The notes under the pieces are model-generated. The model had not been told where the DNA came from. It was given only the letters and a program-made list of their open reading frames with translations, and did no database searches. Both the position numbers and the translations under genes were made by a program. Shown one piece after another: positions 6,615-11,453 of a DNA stretch of 17,024 bases. This DNA is from an uncultured Oscillospiraceae bacterium (GTDB lineage: Bacteria; Bacillota; Clostridia; Oscillospirales; Oscillospiraceae), in assembly GCA_947627085.1 (NCBI GenBank), contig CANQUO010000019.1, positions 1-17,024 on the forward strand, read 5' to 3'. The stretch's first letter is position 1. Every line of letters begins with the position of its first letter.

Positions 6615-7682
6615 GTGGATACGGGAGGGCGCGGGATATTAAAATACGCTCTCTGGGCGCTGGGGGGCCTCGTGGGCGTGTATCTCTTCTTCCGCTTCCT
6701 GCTCCCCTGCCTTGCCCCCTTCATCCTGGCCTTTCTGACGGCGGCGCTGTGCGAGCCGGTGGTCCGGGTCCTGACAGACAAGCTCCACCTGCGCCGGGGG
6801 GTGGCCTCGGCGCTCTGCGTGCTGGTGGTGCTCTCGTCGCTCCTGGGCTTTTTCATGCTGGTGGTGGTGCGGCTCATCGACGAGGGCGTGGGGCTCATCA
6901 TGGAGCTTCCCCGGCTGGCCTCCGGGCTCCCGGATATACTCTCAAAGCTGGAGGCCTCCCTCCGCCGGGCAATGGAGAACGCTCCCCAGGGGGTGAGGAG
7001 CTACATGAACGACGCTCTTTTGGCCATCGGCGACCGGGCCGCCCAGCTCCCGGCGGCACTTTCGCAAAAGGCTTTGAGCTGGCTCAGCCGCACGGCGGCC
7101 GCGGCCCCGGCGACGCTCCTGTTTCTCGCCACCTTCGCCATCGGCTCCTTTTTCATAAGCGCCGGGTTCGAGGGCATAATGAAATTCCTCCGCCGCCAGA
7201 TACCCCAGAGCGCCCGGGTCACCGCCGGGAATGTAAAACGGGACCTTTTGGACGGCCTGGGCCGGTGGCTCCGGGCGGAGCTTACGCTTATGGCCATAAC
7301 CTTCGCCATACTCACCGCCTCATTCATGCTCCTGAAGGTCGAGTACGCCGTGGTCATCGCCCTTATAACCGCCCTCATCGACGCCCTGCCCGTGTTCGGC
7401 TCCGGGGTGGTGCTCCTGCCATGGGCCGGGGCGGCGCTCCTCTCCGGCTCCCCGGGCAGGGCCTTGACACTGGCCCTCACCTGGCTCGTGGCCACCCTCT
7501 CCCGCTCCTGCCTGGAGCCCAAGCTCATCGGCGACCAGTTCGGCGTGTCCCCGGCGGCGGCGCTCCTGGCCATGTACGCCGGCTTTCGCCTGACCGGGGT
7601 GGCGGGCATGGTGCTCTTCCCCTTTATTTTGATGATGCTCAATCAGATGAACACAAAAGGATATATAAAATTATGGAAATAG
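6615..7682 (+). CDS. AI-2E family permease, YtvI-like sporulation membrane protein
   Basis: This 355-residue polytopic membrane protein is of the AI-2E/PerM family. Features are a hydrophobic N-terminal pair (YALWALGGLVGVYLFFRFLLPCLAPFILAFLTAAL), an amphipathic central region (about 85-150) and a C-terminal membrane block containing ALIDALPVFGSG and LEPKLIGDQFGVSP, motifs typical of the family. Length and motifs fit the YtvI branch found in spore formers, whose exact substrate is not known. The start is the GTG at 6615, since GGAGGTG at 6602-6608 is ideally spaced; an upstream in-frame ATG at 6582 has no ribosome binding site. Its stop overlaps the start of the next gene by 10 bases, so it is translationally linked to the TauE/SafE pair. 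YtvI is my best label, but a general AI-2E permease is possible. Confidence 0.85.
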   Translation: MDTGGRGILKYALWALGGLVGVYLFFRFLLPCLAPFILAFLTAALCEPVVRVLTDKLHLRRGVASALCVLVVLSSLLGFFMLVVVRLIDEGVGLIMELPRLASGLPDILSKLEASLRRAMENAPQGVRSYMNDALLAIGDRAAQLPAALSQKALSWLSRTAAAAPATLLFLATFAIGSFFISAGFEGIMKFLRRQIPQSARVTAGNVKRDLLDGLGRWLRAELTLMAITFAILTASFMLLKVEYAVVIALITALIDALPVFGSGVVLLPWAGAALLSGSPGRALTLALTWLVATLSRSCLEPKLIGDQFGVSPAAALLAMYAGFRLTGVAGMVLFPFILMMLNQMNTKGYIKLWK

Positions 7683-8041
7683 ACAAAAAAGCAAAGCTGA
7701 AGCTGGCCCTCACCGGGGCGGCCTCGGGCCTTGTCAACGGCTTTTTCGGCGGAGGCGGCGGCATGGTCCTCCTGCCCCTTCTGCGCGGCTGGCTGAAGCT
7801 CGACGACCGGCACGCATTCGCCACCAGCGTGGCCGTAATGCTCCCCATGTGCGCCGTGTCCGCCACGGCCTACTGGCTCCGCTCCGGCATCAGCCTCTCC
7901 GCCGCCGCGCCCTACCTTCTCGGGGGCCTCGTGGGCGGCGTCATCTCCGGCCCGGGCCTGAAGCGCGTCCCGCCGAAGCTCCTCGTGCGGGTCTTCGCCC
8001 TCCTCATCATCTTCGGCGGGGTCAGGAGCGTCCTGAGATGA
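7673..8041 (+). CDS. TauE/SafE-family half-transporter, first gene of a pair
   Basis: This 122-residue membrane protein has about four hydrophobic segments and the glycine-rich SGLVNGFFGGGGGMVLLPLL motif that opens TauE/SafE (YfcA-like) domains. Classical members are about 250 residues and consist of two such four-helix repeats; this gene encodes one repeat. Known relatives move sulfite, sulfoacetate or other small organic anions out of the cell, but the substrate here is unknown. The ATG at 7673 lies inside the end of the permease gene, with AAAAGG 12 bases upstream as a weak ribosome binding site, so translation probably depends on coupling. The stop overlaps the next start by 4 bases (ATGA). 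The pair most likely forms a heterodimer equal to one full transporter. Confidence 0.85.
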   Translation: MEIDKKAKLKLALTGAASGLVNGFFGGGGGMVLLPLLRGWLKLDDRHAFATSVAVMLPMCAVSATAYWLRSGISLSAAAPYLLGGLVGGVISGPGLKRVPPKLLVRVFALLIIFGGVRSVLR

Positions 8042-8388
8042 GTCTTTTGGCCGTTCTGGCGGGCCTTGTCTGCGGAGTGCTGTCGGGCTTTGGCATCGGC
8101 GGCGGGTCGCTCCTGCTCATCTACATGACGGAGCTTGCCGGTATCGAGCAGGCCGCGGCCCAGGGGATAAACCTCCTCTACTTCCTCCCCACCTCCTCCG
8201 CCGCCCTCCTCTTCCACTTCAAAAACGGCCTTGTGGAGAAAAAGGCCATCCTCTGGGCCGCCCTCCCGGGTATGGCCCTGTCGGCCCTGGCCGCCGTCGC
8301 CGCAACAAATCTCGCCTCCTCCCTCCTCCGCCGCCTTTTCGGCATTTTTTGCGTCATAGTCGGTGTTAAAATGCTCTTTAGGAAATAG
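8038..8388 (+). CDS. TauE/SafE-family half-transporter, second gene of a pair
   Basis: This 116-residue membrane protein again carries one TauE/SafE repeat: SGFGIGGGSLLLIYM near residues 16-30, the conserved QGINLLYFLPTSSAAL near 42-57, and two more hydrophobic stretches ending in IVGVKMLFRK. It overlaps the preceding half gene by ATGA and has CAGGAG upstream, so the two are co-translated in similar amounts. The reading frame differs from the first half. Both halves have complete ends and their own start signals, so this looks like a real gene pair, not one gene broken by a frameshift. Together with the permease it forms a three-gene unit. Confidence 0.87.
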   Translation: MSLLAVLAGLVCGVLSGFGIGGGSLLLIYMTELAGIEQAAAQGINLLYFLPTSSAALLFHFKNGLVEKKAILWAALPGMALSALAAVAATNLASSLLRRLFGIFCVIVGVKMLFRK

Positions 8389-8391
8389 TTG

Positions 8392-8420
8392 TTGACTCCG
8401 ACTGTAAAAGCTGTTACAAT
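8392..8420 (+). promoter_or_regulatory. Promoter of the TetR-type gene
   Basis: TTGACT (8392-8397) and TACAAT (8415-8420) are separated by 17 bases. They start immediately after the stop of the second half-transporter, so the regulator has its own promoter. Confidence 0.75.
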
Positions 8421-8428
8421 TGTAAAAG
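8403..8428. promoter_or_regulatory. Predicted autoregulatory operator over the -10 box
   Basis: TTACAATTGTAA (8414-8425) is a perfect 12-bp palindrome covering the -10 box, flanked by CT/AG one base further out. TGTAAAAG occurs twice, at 8403-8410 and 8421-8428, 18 bases apart. Such a site would let the TetR-type protein shut off its own promoter. Confidence 0.6.
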
Positions 8429-8472
8429 ATATTTGCCGTTTTTCCACTATAATTCTCCAGGAGGCGCGGAAG

Positions 8473-9024
8473 ATGCTCACACAAAAGCACGAAAACCCCA
8501 TGTCCATCCGCTCCAAAAACGCCCTGAGCCAGACGCTTCTGAAGCTGATGATGTATAAGCCCTTTGAGGACATATCCATCTCCGACATAACCGCCCGGGC
8601 GGGCCTCTCCCGCCAGACCTTTTACACCAATTTCCAGAAAAAGGAGGATATCCTTATCTACCTCCTCCACGGACTGTTTCAGCGGTATCTGGACAAGCTC
8701 ACCGCCGCCCGGCCCGTGCCGGAAAATCTGATGATAGACTACTTCCTCTTCTTGGGCGACAGCCGCGACTTCCTGTCCCTCCTCTTCCGCCAGGACCTGG
8801 GCCGCCTCTTTCAGGACTGCAACCGGGCCTTTTTCATCGAGGACGCGGAGCTTTTGGACGATCTCTTCACCTGTGAAAGCTGGCAGCTCCCCTACATAAA
8901 AGCGAGCCTCGCCGGGGTTACCTACGAGCTACTTTACATGTGGATAACCCGCGACCAGGGCCTCAGCGTAGACGTGCTCAGCTCCATGACCAGGAATATT
9001 TTGAAGGGCGCGATATTCGCGTGA
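8473..9024 (+). CDS. TetR/AcrR-family transcriptional regulator
   Basis: This 183-residue protein has an N-terminal TetR-type helix-turn-helix at about 30-58 (KPFEDISISDITARAGLSRQTFYTNFQKKEDIL) and a C-terminal all-helical ligand-binding part. The shape resembles the short TetR proteins of Clostridia whose C-terminal domain (often TetR_C_33-like) has an unknown ligand. The ATG at 8473 has AGGAGG 8 bases upstream; the frame continues upstream, but those codons precede the ribosome binding site and overlap the promoter. The regulator follows the permease/TauE operon and could control it as well as itself, although no second copy of its palindrome is obvious near 6600. Confidence 0.92.
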   Translation: MLTQKHENPMSIRSKNALSQTLLKLMMYKPFEDISISDITARAGLSRQTFYTNFQKKEDILIYLLHGLFQRYLDKLTAARPVPENLMIDYFLFLGDSRDFLSLLFRQDLGRLFQDCNRAFFIEDAELLDDLFTCESWQLPYIKASLAGVTYELLYMWITRDQGLSVDVLSSMTRNILKGAIFA

Positions 9025-9036
9025 TTGGGCGCTCCT

Positions 9037-9054
9037 GAGCCGCGCGGCTCTTTA
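9037..9054 (+). terminator. Weak terminator-like palindrome after the TetR-type gene
   Basis: GAGCCGCGCGGCTC (9037-9050) is a perfect palindrome followed by TTTAT, 12 bases after the stop codon. The loop would be small, so strength is doubtful. Confidence 0.5.
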
Positions 9055-9311
9055 TCGGTAGCCGTCCGATCGGACGAGTGTCTGCTTTCCTCTCTTTGTT
9101 GCACAAGGAGAGGAAAGTAGCAAAGGAGAGAAATGCTTTTTGGGTGGTTGACGGTACACGCGGGAGGAACCATATCCGCGCGATCCGTTGTCAAATCGTC
9201 CCTGCCTCTGACCCGCTTGGCCGCTTACAGCTCTATCGTCGTACGTCTCACCCTCTATATTGCTCCGCGCTGGTGCAGGCTGTTGTCGCCAGTTGACCCG
9301 TAAGCCCGTGT
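9051..9311. other. Gene-free spacer with a strong stem-loop
   Basis: No convincing gene is present. CTTTCCTCTC (9085-9094) pairs with GAGAGGAAAG (9108-9117), with an inner TTGT/ACAA stem, and GTCCGATCGGAC near 9065 is a palindrome. Short open frames on both strands lack ribosome binding sites and protein-like composition. The tail AAAGTAGCAAAGGAGAG looks like part of a multicopy intergenic element of Clostridia; this is an impression, not a search result. Confidence 0.4.
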
Positions 9312-9364
9312 CCCGCCCGTCTCCCTAAAAATCCCCGCCAACCATAAAGTCGGCGGGAAATATA

Positions 9365-9393
9365 TTGACATTTCCGGATTTGTAGCTTATAAT
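9365..9393 (+). promoter_or_regulatory. Consensus promoter of RNA antitoxin A
   Basis: TTGACA (9365-9370), 17 bases, TATAAT (9388-9393): a perfect sigma-A consensus. Transcription should begin near 9400. Confidence 0.85.
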
Positions 9394-9399
9394 AGACAC

Positions 9400-9514
9400 A
9401 GTGAAAGCCCGCAAAACGCCGGGTGCCACAAAACATTGGTTCACTTTAGCAGGCCGGGGCTGCAACCCCAAACCCACAGTGAGCCGTCTGCTTGCGACAG
9501 ACGGCTCACTTTTT
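9400..9514 (+). ncRNA. Predicted small antisense antitoxin RNA, copy A
   Basis: This short RNA of about 115 nt would run from the consensus promoter to a strong terminator. AGTGAA (9400-9405) can pair with TTCACT (9440-9445) to close a 5' domain, and GGGG/CCCC (9456-9459 with 9466-9469) forms a second hairpin. The 5' domain holds CCCGCAAA (9408-9415) and AAAACATT (9430-9437). Both are exactly complementary to the toxin mRNA leader made from the opposite strand at 9624-9643. There is no ribosome binding site, and the GTG at 9401 would be at the transcript end, so coding is unlikely. By analogy with RNA II of the par locus, it should bind the toxin mRNA and stop translation. Function is inferred; promoter, terminator and complementarity are seen directly. 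Confidence 0.7.
9478..9514 (+). terminator. Shared terminator hairpin of cassette A
   Basis: AGTGAGCCGTCTG (9478-9490) pairs with CAGACGGCTCACT (9498-9510), 13 bp, followed by TTTTT on plus. The hairpin also lies at the 3' end of the converging toxin transcript, but the minus strand lacks a T-run after it, so termination there may be leaky. Confidence 0.9.
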
Positions 9515-9607
9515 CCTTATCGACATGATGTACACGTATATTGCGAACACGAGGCTCAAAATACTGCAAACATCAGAGACGTCAGACAAAGTGACTATGT
9601 ATATCAC
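9506..9607 (-). CDS. Predicted hydrophobic type I toxin peptide, copy A
   Basis: A 33-residue peptide starts MIYIVTLSD, has one hydrophobic segment of about 15 residues (SILSLVFAIYVYIM) and ends in RKK, the design of membrane-acting toxins of the Fst and holin-like (TxpA-type) groups. No ATG is available. The GTG at 9607 overlaps the stop of a 12-codon leader ORF as GTGA, typical of termination-reinitiation. Alternatively the AUA at 9598, 8 bases after GGAGG, could start a 30-residue MVTLSD form, which would be a rare start codon. The stop TGA lies inside the terminator stem. Expected action is insertion into the cell's own membrane when the antitoxin RNA is missing. The gene is too short for routine gene callers. 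The sequence is identical in copy B. Toxicity is an inference. Confidence 0.65.
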   Translation of the reverse strand: MIYIVTLSDVSDVCSILSLVFAIYVYIMSIRKK

Positions 9608-9642
9608 CTCCACGGGTTTATTTCCCGCAAAGGCAAAAACAT
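9604..9642 (-). CDS. Leader ORF coupled to the toxin, copy A
   Basis: The 12-codon ORF MFLPLREINPWR begins with ATG behind a very strong GGGAGGGAGG site. Its stop TGA (9606-9604) overlaps both the GGAGG of the toxin and the GTG toxin start. It resembles Mok in hok/sok: translation of the leader would deliver ribosomes to a toxin start that is poor by itself. The antitoxin tract AAAACATT is complementary to its start region (AATGTTTT), and CCCGCAAA to codons in its middle (TTTGCGGG). Confidence 0.6.
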   Translation of the reverse strand: MFLPLREINPWR

Positions 9643-9652
9643 TCGCCTCCCT

Positions 9653-9666
9653 CCCGCCTTCGCGGG
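9653..9666 (-). other. Hairpin next to the leader ribosome binding site, copy A
   Basis: On the minus strand CCCGC-GAAG-GCGGG forms a stable 5-bp hairpin whose 3' arm touches the GGGAGGGAGG site of the leader ORF. It may limit ribosome entry on the toxin mRNA. The same hairpin is at 11227-11240 in copy B. Confidence 0.5.
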
Positions 9667-9719
9667 ATTCAGGCACCGTCAGCGTACCGCTTTAACAAGC
9701 GTCGGACTTTCACGATAAA

Positions 9720-9748
9720 ATTATACCGTAAAAGGGGAAAATTGTCAA
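9720..9748 (-). promoter_or_regulatory. Consensus promoter of toxin mRNA A
   Basis: On the minus strand TTGACA (9748-9743), 17 bases, TATAAT (9725-9720). Transcription would start near 9712 and run toward the antitoxin gene, giving a transcript of about 235 nt if it stops at the shared hairpin. Confidence 0.85.
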
Positions 9749-9793
9749 GATTTTAGGATGATTTATACCCCTCCCCCCTCCTCAAAAAAGTAC

Positions 9794-9822
9794 TTGCGTG
9801 TTGAAACGAAAAGAGCTAAAAT
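9794..9822 (+). promoter_or_regulatory. Predicted promoter of the acetyltransferase gene
   Basis: TTGCGT (9794-9799), 17 bases, TAAAAT (9817-9822). The leader of about 115 bases to the ATG holds TTTACCGA (9851-9858) and its inverted partner TCGGTAAA (9912-9919). Confidence 0.5.
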
Positions 9823-9945
9823 CGGAAAAGTAACGGTTTGGAAAACTTTTTTTACCGAGTAGCAGATTTCTTCGTACTTGGGTGAATAGTAAATGTCAAG
9901 TGGTTGTCTGTTCGGTAAAGTCATAATTTATGGAGGCACAAGAGA

Positions 9946-10785
9946 ATGTTGGTAAAGGCCACCAAAAAAGATATTGAGCGGCACATGGAATTCGCGTACT
10001 CCCTCGCGATGGACCAAACGAAATCCGGCTATCCTCTATGGTCAGACGGTGTTTCCACAAAAGAGGAATTTGCGGAACGTGTCTGGAAGAGTTATGAGAG
10101 TGAAGATCGGGATATCCTTCTTTTTGTTGTAGACGGCGTGACGGAAGGGTGGATTCAGTTTTTCTATATTGCGGAGGATCGGTATCTCCAAACAAACGGA
10201 TTTCTTATCAACAGCCACACAGAGCGGGCTTTAACGGAATTTTTGGAATATGCCCACGGGCGTTTTCCGGGATATGACCTGTACTTAGGCTTTCCAAAAC
10301 GAAACACCGACGCGATCTCCGCCCTGCAAAAAAGAAATTGCAGATTGATTCAGGAATGCTATCACGATATTTATATTTTTGACGGCGCTGACATACACAC
10401 CGAAACGGAAGGAATCGTAAGGGTCACCGAAAGCAATTTCTCAGAATTTCGTAAAATACATCAAACCGACCCCGAAACATATTGGAATTCAGAACGTATT
10501 TTTCAGGCGCTGGACGAGTGGCTGATATATCTGCTGTATCGGGAAAACATTGCCGTAGGATACATCTGCGTAAAAAACGGTGATATTGTCAGCTTAGGCT
10601 ATGGGGATAATACATTTGATAAATCTGCTTATAAGTCTTTAGTAACAGTTATATTGAGAGATTTACAAGCGGCAGGGTATAAAAAGTTGATATTTTTCAA
10701 CGACGACGAGGAAAGTCAGTCTGCCGCCCTTGAGCTTGGTTTCTCTTGTGTCAGTGAATATGTTTTATATATTACAAGCGTATAG
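9946..10785 (+). CDS. Tandem GNAT-like N-acetyltransferase
   Basis: This 279-residue protein looks like two GNAT folds in series. The N-half (about 1-150) has EGWIQFFYI as the central strand and PKRNTDAISALQKRNCRLIQE as the helix-strand that ends a GNAT domain. The C-half (about 155-279) has VGYICVKNGDIVSLGYGD, then YKSLVTVILRDLQAAGYKKLIFFN and SAALELGFSCVSEYVLY. Such proteins transfer an acetyl group from acetyl-CoA to an amine; the substrate (antibiotic, peptide or metabolite) cannot be told. GGAGG lies 9 bases before the ATG. The gene is visibly AT-richer than its neighbours and sits between two direct copies of a predicted toxin-antitoxin cassette, so it is probably acquired cargo. The acetyl-CoA loop is not clear in the N-half, which may be structural only. 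Confidence 0.82.
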   Translation: MLVKATKKDIERHMEFAYSLAMDQTKSGYPLWSDGVSTKEEFAERVWKSYESEDRDILLFVVDGVTEGWIQFFYIAEDRYLQTNGFLINSHTERALTEFLEYAHGRFPGYDLYLGFPKRNTDAISALQKRNCRLIQECYHDIYIFDGADIHTETEGIVRVTESNFSEFRKIHQTDPETYWNSERIFQALDEWLIYLLYRENIAVGYICVKNGDIVSLGYGDNTFDKSAYKSLVTVILRDLQAAGYKKLIFFNDDEESQSAALELGFSCVSEYVLYITSV

Positions 10786-10885
10786 GCTTAAATTTGCGTT
10801 TATCGGCAAATCATACTGATCTTCTTTAAAAAGTAACCAAAGGTTGCGCCTTACGGCGCGTATTGAAATAGGGGCGGGTTCTAAA
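10786..10885. other. Spacer between the acetyltransferase gene and repeat copy B
   Basis: GGCGGGTT-CTA-AACCCGCC (10873-10891) forms a hairpin that runs into the first bases of repeat B and may end the acetyltransferase transcript, although a T-run is missing. AAAAGTAACCAAAGG upstream resembles a stretch before copy A (AAAGTAGCAAAGG at 9114). No gene is seen. Confidence 0.45.
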
Positions 10886-10938
10886 CCCGCCCGTCTCCCT
10901 AAAAATCACCGCCAACCACAAAGTCGGCGGGAAATATA

Positions 10939-10967
10939 TTGACATTTCCGGATTGGTAGCTTATAAT
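10939..10967 (+). promoter_or_regulatory. Consensus promoter of RNA antitoxin B
   Basis: TTGACA (10939-10944), 17 bases, TATAAT (10962-10967). One spacer base differs from copy A. Confidence 0.85.
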
Positions 10968-10973
10968 AGACAC

Positions 10974-11088
10974 AGTGAAAGCCCGCAAAACGCCGGGTGC
11001 CACAAAACATCAGTTCACTTTAGCAGGCCGGGGTGGTAGCCCCAAACCCACAGTGAGCCGTCTGATTGCGACAGACGGCTCACTTTTT
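10974..11088 (+). ncRNA. Predicted small antisense antitoxin RNA, copy B
   Basis: Same layout as copy A, with CCCGCAAA at 10982-10989. The second tract reads AAAACATC (11004-11011), so its last base no longer matches the toxin mRNA. The internal hairpin keeps its GGGG/CCCC stem, but the loop changes from CTGCAA to TGGTAG, which suggests the stem is under selection. Whether it silences both toxin copies or mainly its own is unknown. Confidence 0.7.
11052..11088 (+). terminator. Shared terminator hairpin of cassette B
   Basis: The same 13-bp stem as copy A with loop ATTGCGA in place of CTTGCGA, followed by TTTTT. Confidence 0.9.
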
Positions 11089-11181
11089 CCTTATCGACAT
11101 GATGTACACGTATATTGCGAACACGAGGCTCAAAATACTGCAAACATCAGAGACGTCAGACAAAGTGACTATGTATATCAC
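11080..11181 (-). CDS. Predicted hydrophobic type I toxin peptide, copy B
   Basis: The nucleotide sequence is identical to the copy A toxin: 33 codons from GTG, one hydrophobic segment and an RKK tail. The GTG again overlaps the leader stop as GTGA, and the alternative AUA start (11172) is also kept. That two copies hold the same non-ATG arrangement shows it is not a sequencing slip in one copy, although a recent duplication would have the same effect. Confidence 0.65.
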   Translation of the reverse strand: MIYIVTLSDVSDVCSILSLVFAIYVYIMSIRKK

Positions 11182-11216
11182 CTCCACGGGTTTATTTCCC
11201 GCAAAGGCAAAAACAT
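11178..11216 (-). CDS. Leader ORF coupled to the toxin, copy B
   Basis: Identical to the copy A leader (12 codons, strong GGGAGGGAGG site, stop overlapping the toxin GTG and its GGAGG). Confidence 0.6.
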   Translation of the reverse strand: MFLPLREINPWR

Positions 11217-11293
11217 TCGCCTCCCTCCCGCCTTCGCGGGATTCAGGCACCGTCAGCGTACCGCTTTAACAAGCGTCGGACTTTCACGATAAA

Positions 11294-11322
11294 ATTATAC
11301 TGTAGAAGGGGAAAATTGTCAA
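11294..11322 (-). promoter_or_regulatory. Consensus promoter of toxin mRNA B
   Basis: On the minus strand TTGACA (11322-11317), 17 bases, TATAAT (11299-11294). Two spacer bases differ from copy A; both boxes are intact. Confidence 0.85.
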
Positions 11323-11342
11323 GATTTTAGGATGATTTATAC

Positions 11343-11373
11343 CCCTCCCCCACTTCTCAAAGAGGAGGGGCTT
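11343..11373. other. Hairpin at the right edge of repeat copy B
   Basis: CCCCTCC at the end of the repeat can pair with GGAGGGG about 14 bases later. Copy A lacks the right-hand arm because the acetyltransferase segment begins there, so B may show the original right flank of the cassette. Confidence 0.4.
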
Positions 11374-11415
11374 GATTCCCTGAATGTGGAACCTCAACTA
11401 TTCACTCTTCACTCA

Positions 11416-11445
11416 AAAAATCCCCGCCGGTCGGCGGGGATTTTT
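11416..11445. terminator. Terminator of the galactanase gene (bidirectional)
   Basis: AAAAATCCCCGCCG (11416-11429) pairs with CGGCGGGGATTTTT (11432-11445) around GT, 8 bases after the minus-strand stop. Confidence 0.9.
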
Positions 11446-11453
11446 AAGTTTAT

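Larger units (their letters stand above)
9312..9777. repeat. Direct repeat copy A: type I toxin-antitoxin cassette
   Basis: This 466-bp segment recurs at 10886-11351 in the same orientation with an offset of 1574 bp. I count 12 substitutions and no gaps. Similarity may continue about 12 bases beyond the right end after a one-base shift. Everything needed for the predicted toxin and RNA antitoxin is inside the repeat. Confidence 0.95.
10886..11351. repeat. Direct repeat copy B: second type I toxin-antitoxin cassette
   Basis: This is the second 466-bp copy, same orientation as copy A. A run of 235 positions corresponding to 9492-9726 is identical and covers the toxin, the leader ORF, the 5' leader and the -10 box. 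Seven of the 12 differences fall in the antitoxin RNA gene. Confidence 0.95.

Noticed and set aside
6749..7672. In-frame upstream extension of the first TauE/SafE gene
   Set aside because: The upstream codons run in another frame of the YtvI-like gene and give Gly/Arg/Pro-rich nonsense; the real start is the ATG at 7673.
7673..8388. Single TauE/SafE gene broken by a frameshift
   Set aside because: Each half has a full-length end and start, the second has its own ribosome binding site, and the ATGA overlap is a normal coupling signal.
9492..9695. 67-codon open frame on plus, repeated at 11066-11269
   Set aside because: It begins inside the terminator hairpin, has no ribosome binding site and is antisense to the predicted toxin and leader.
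9401..9718. 105-codon open frame on plus, repeated at 10975-11292
   Set aside because: It starts at the presumed transcript end with no ribosome binding site and runs through a strong terminator and antisense to the toxin. Its conservation is explained by the DNA repeat.
9312..11351. Insertion sequence or CRISPR array
   Set aside because: There is no transposase, no terminal inverted repeats and only two long repeats. The content of the repeat is explained better by paired convergent promoters.
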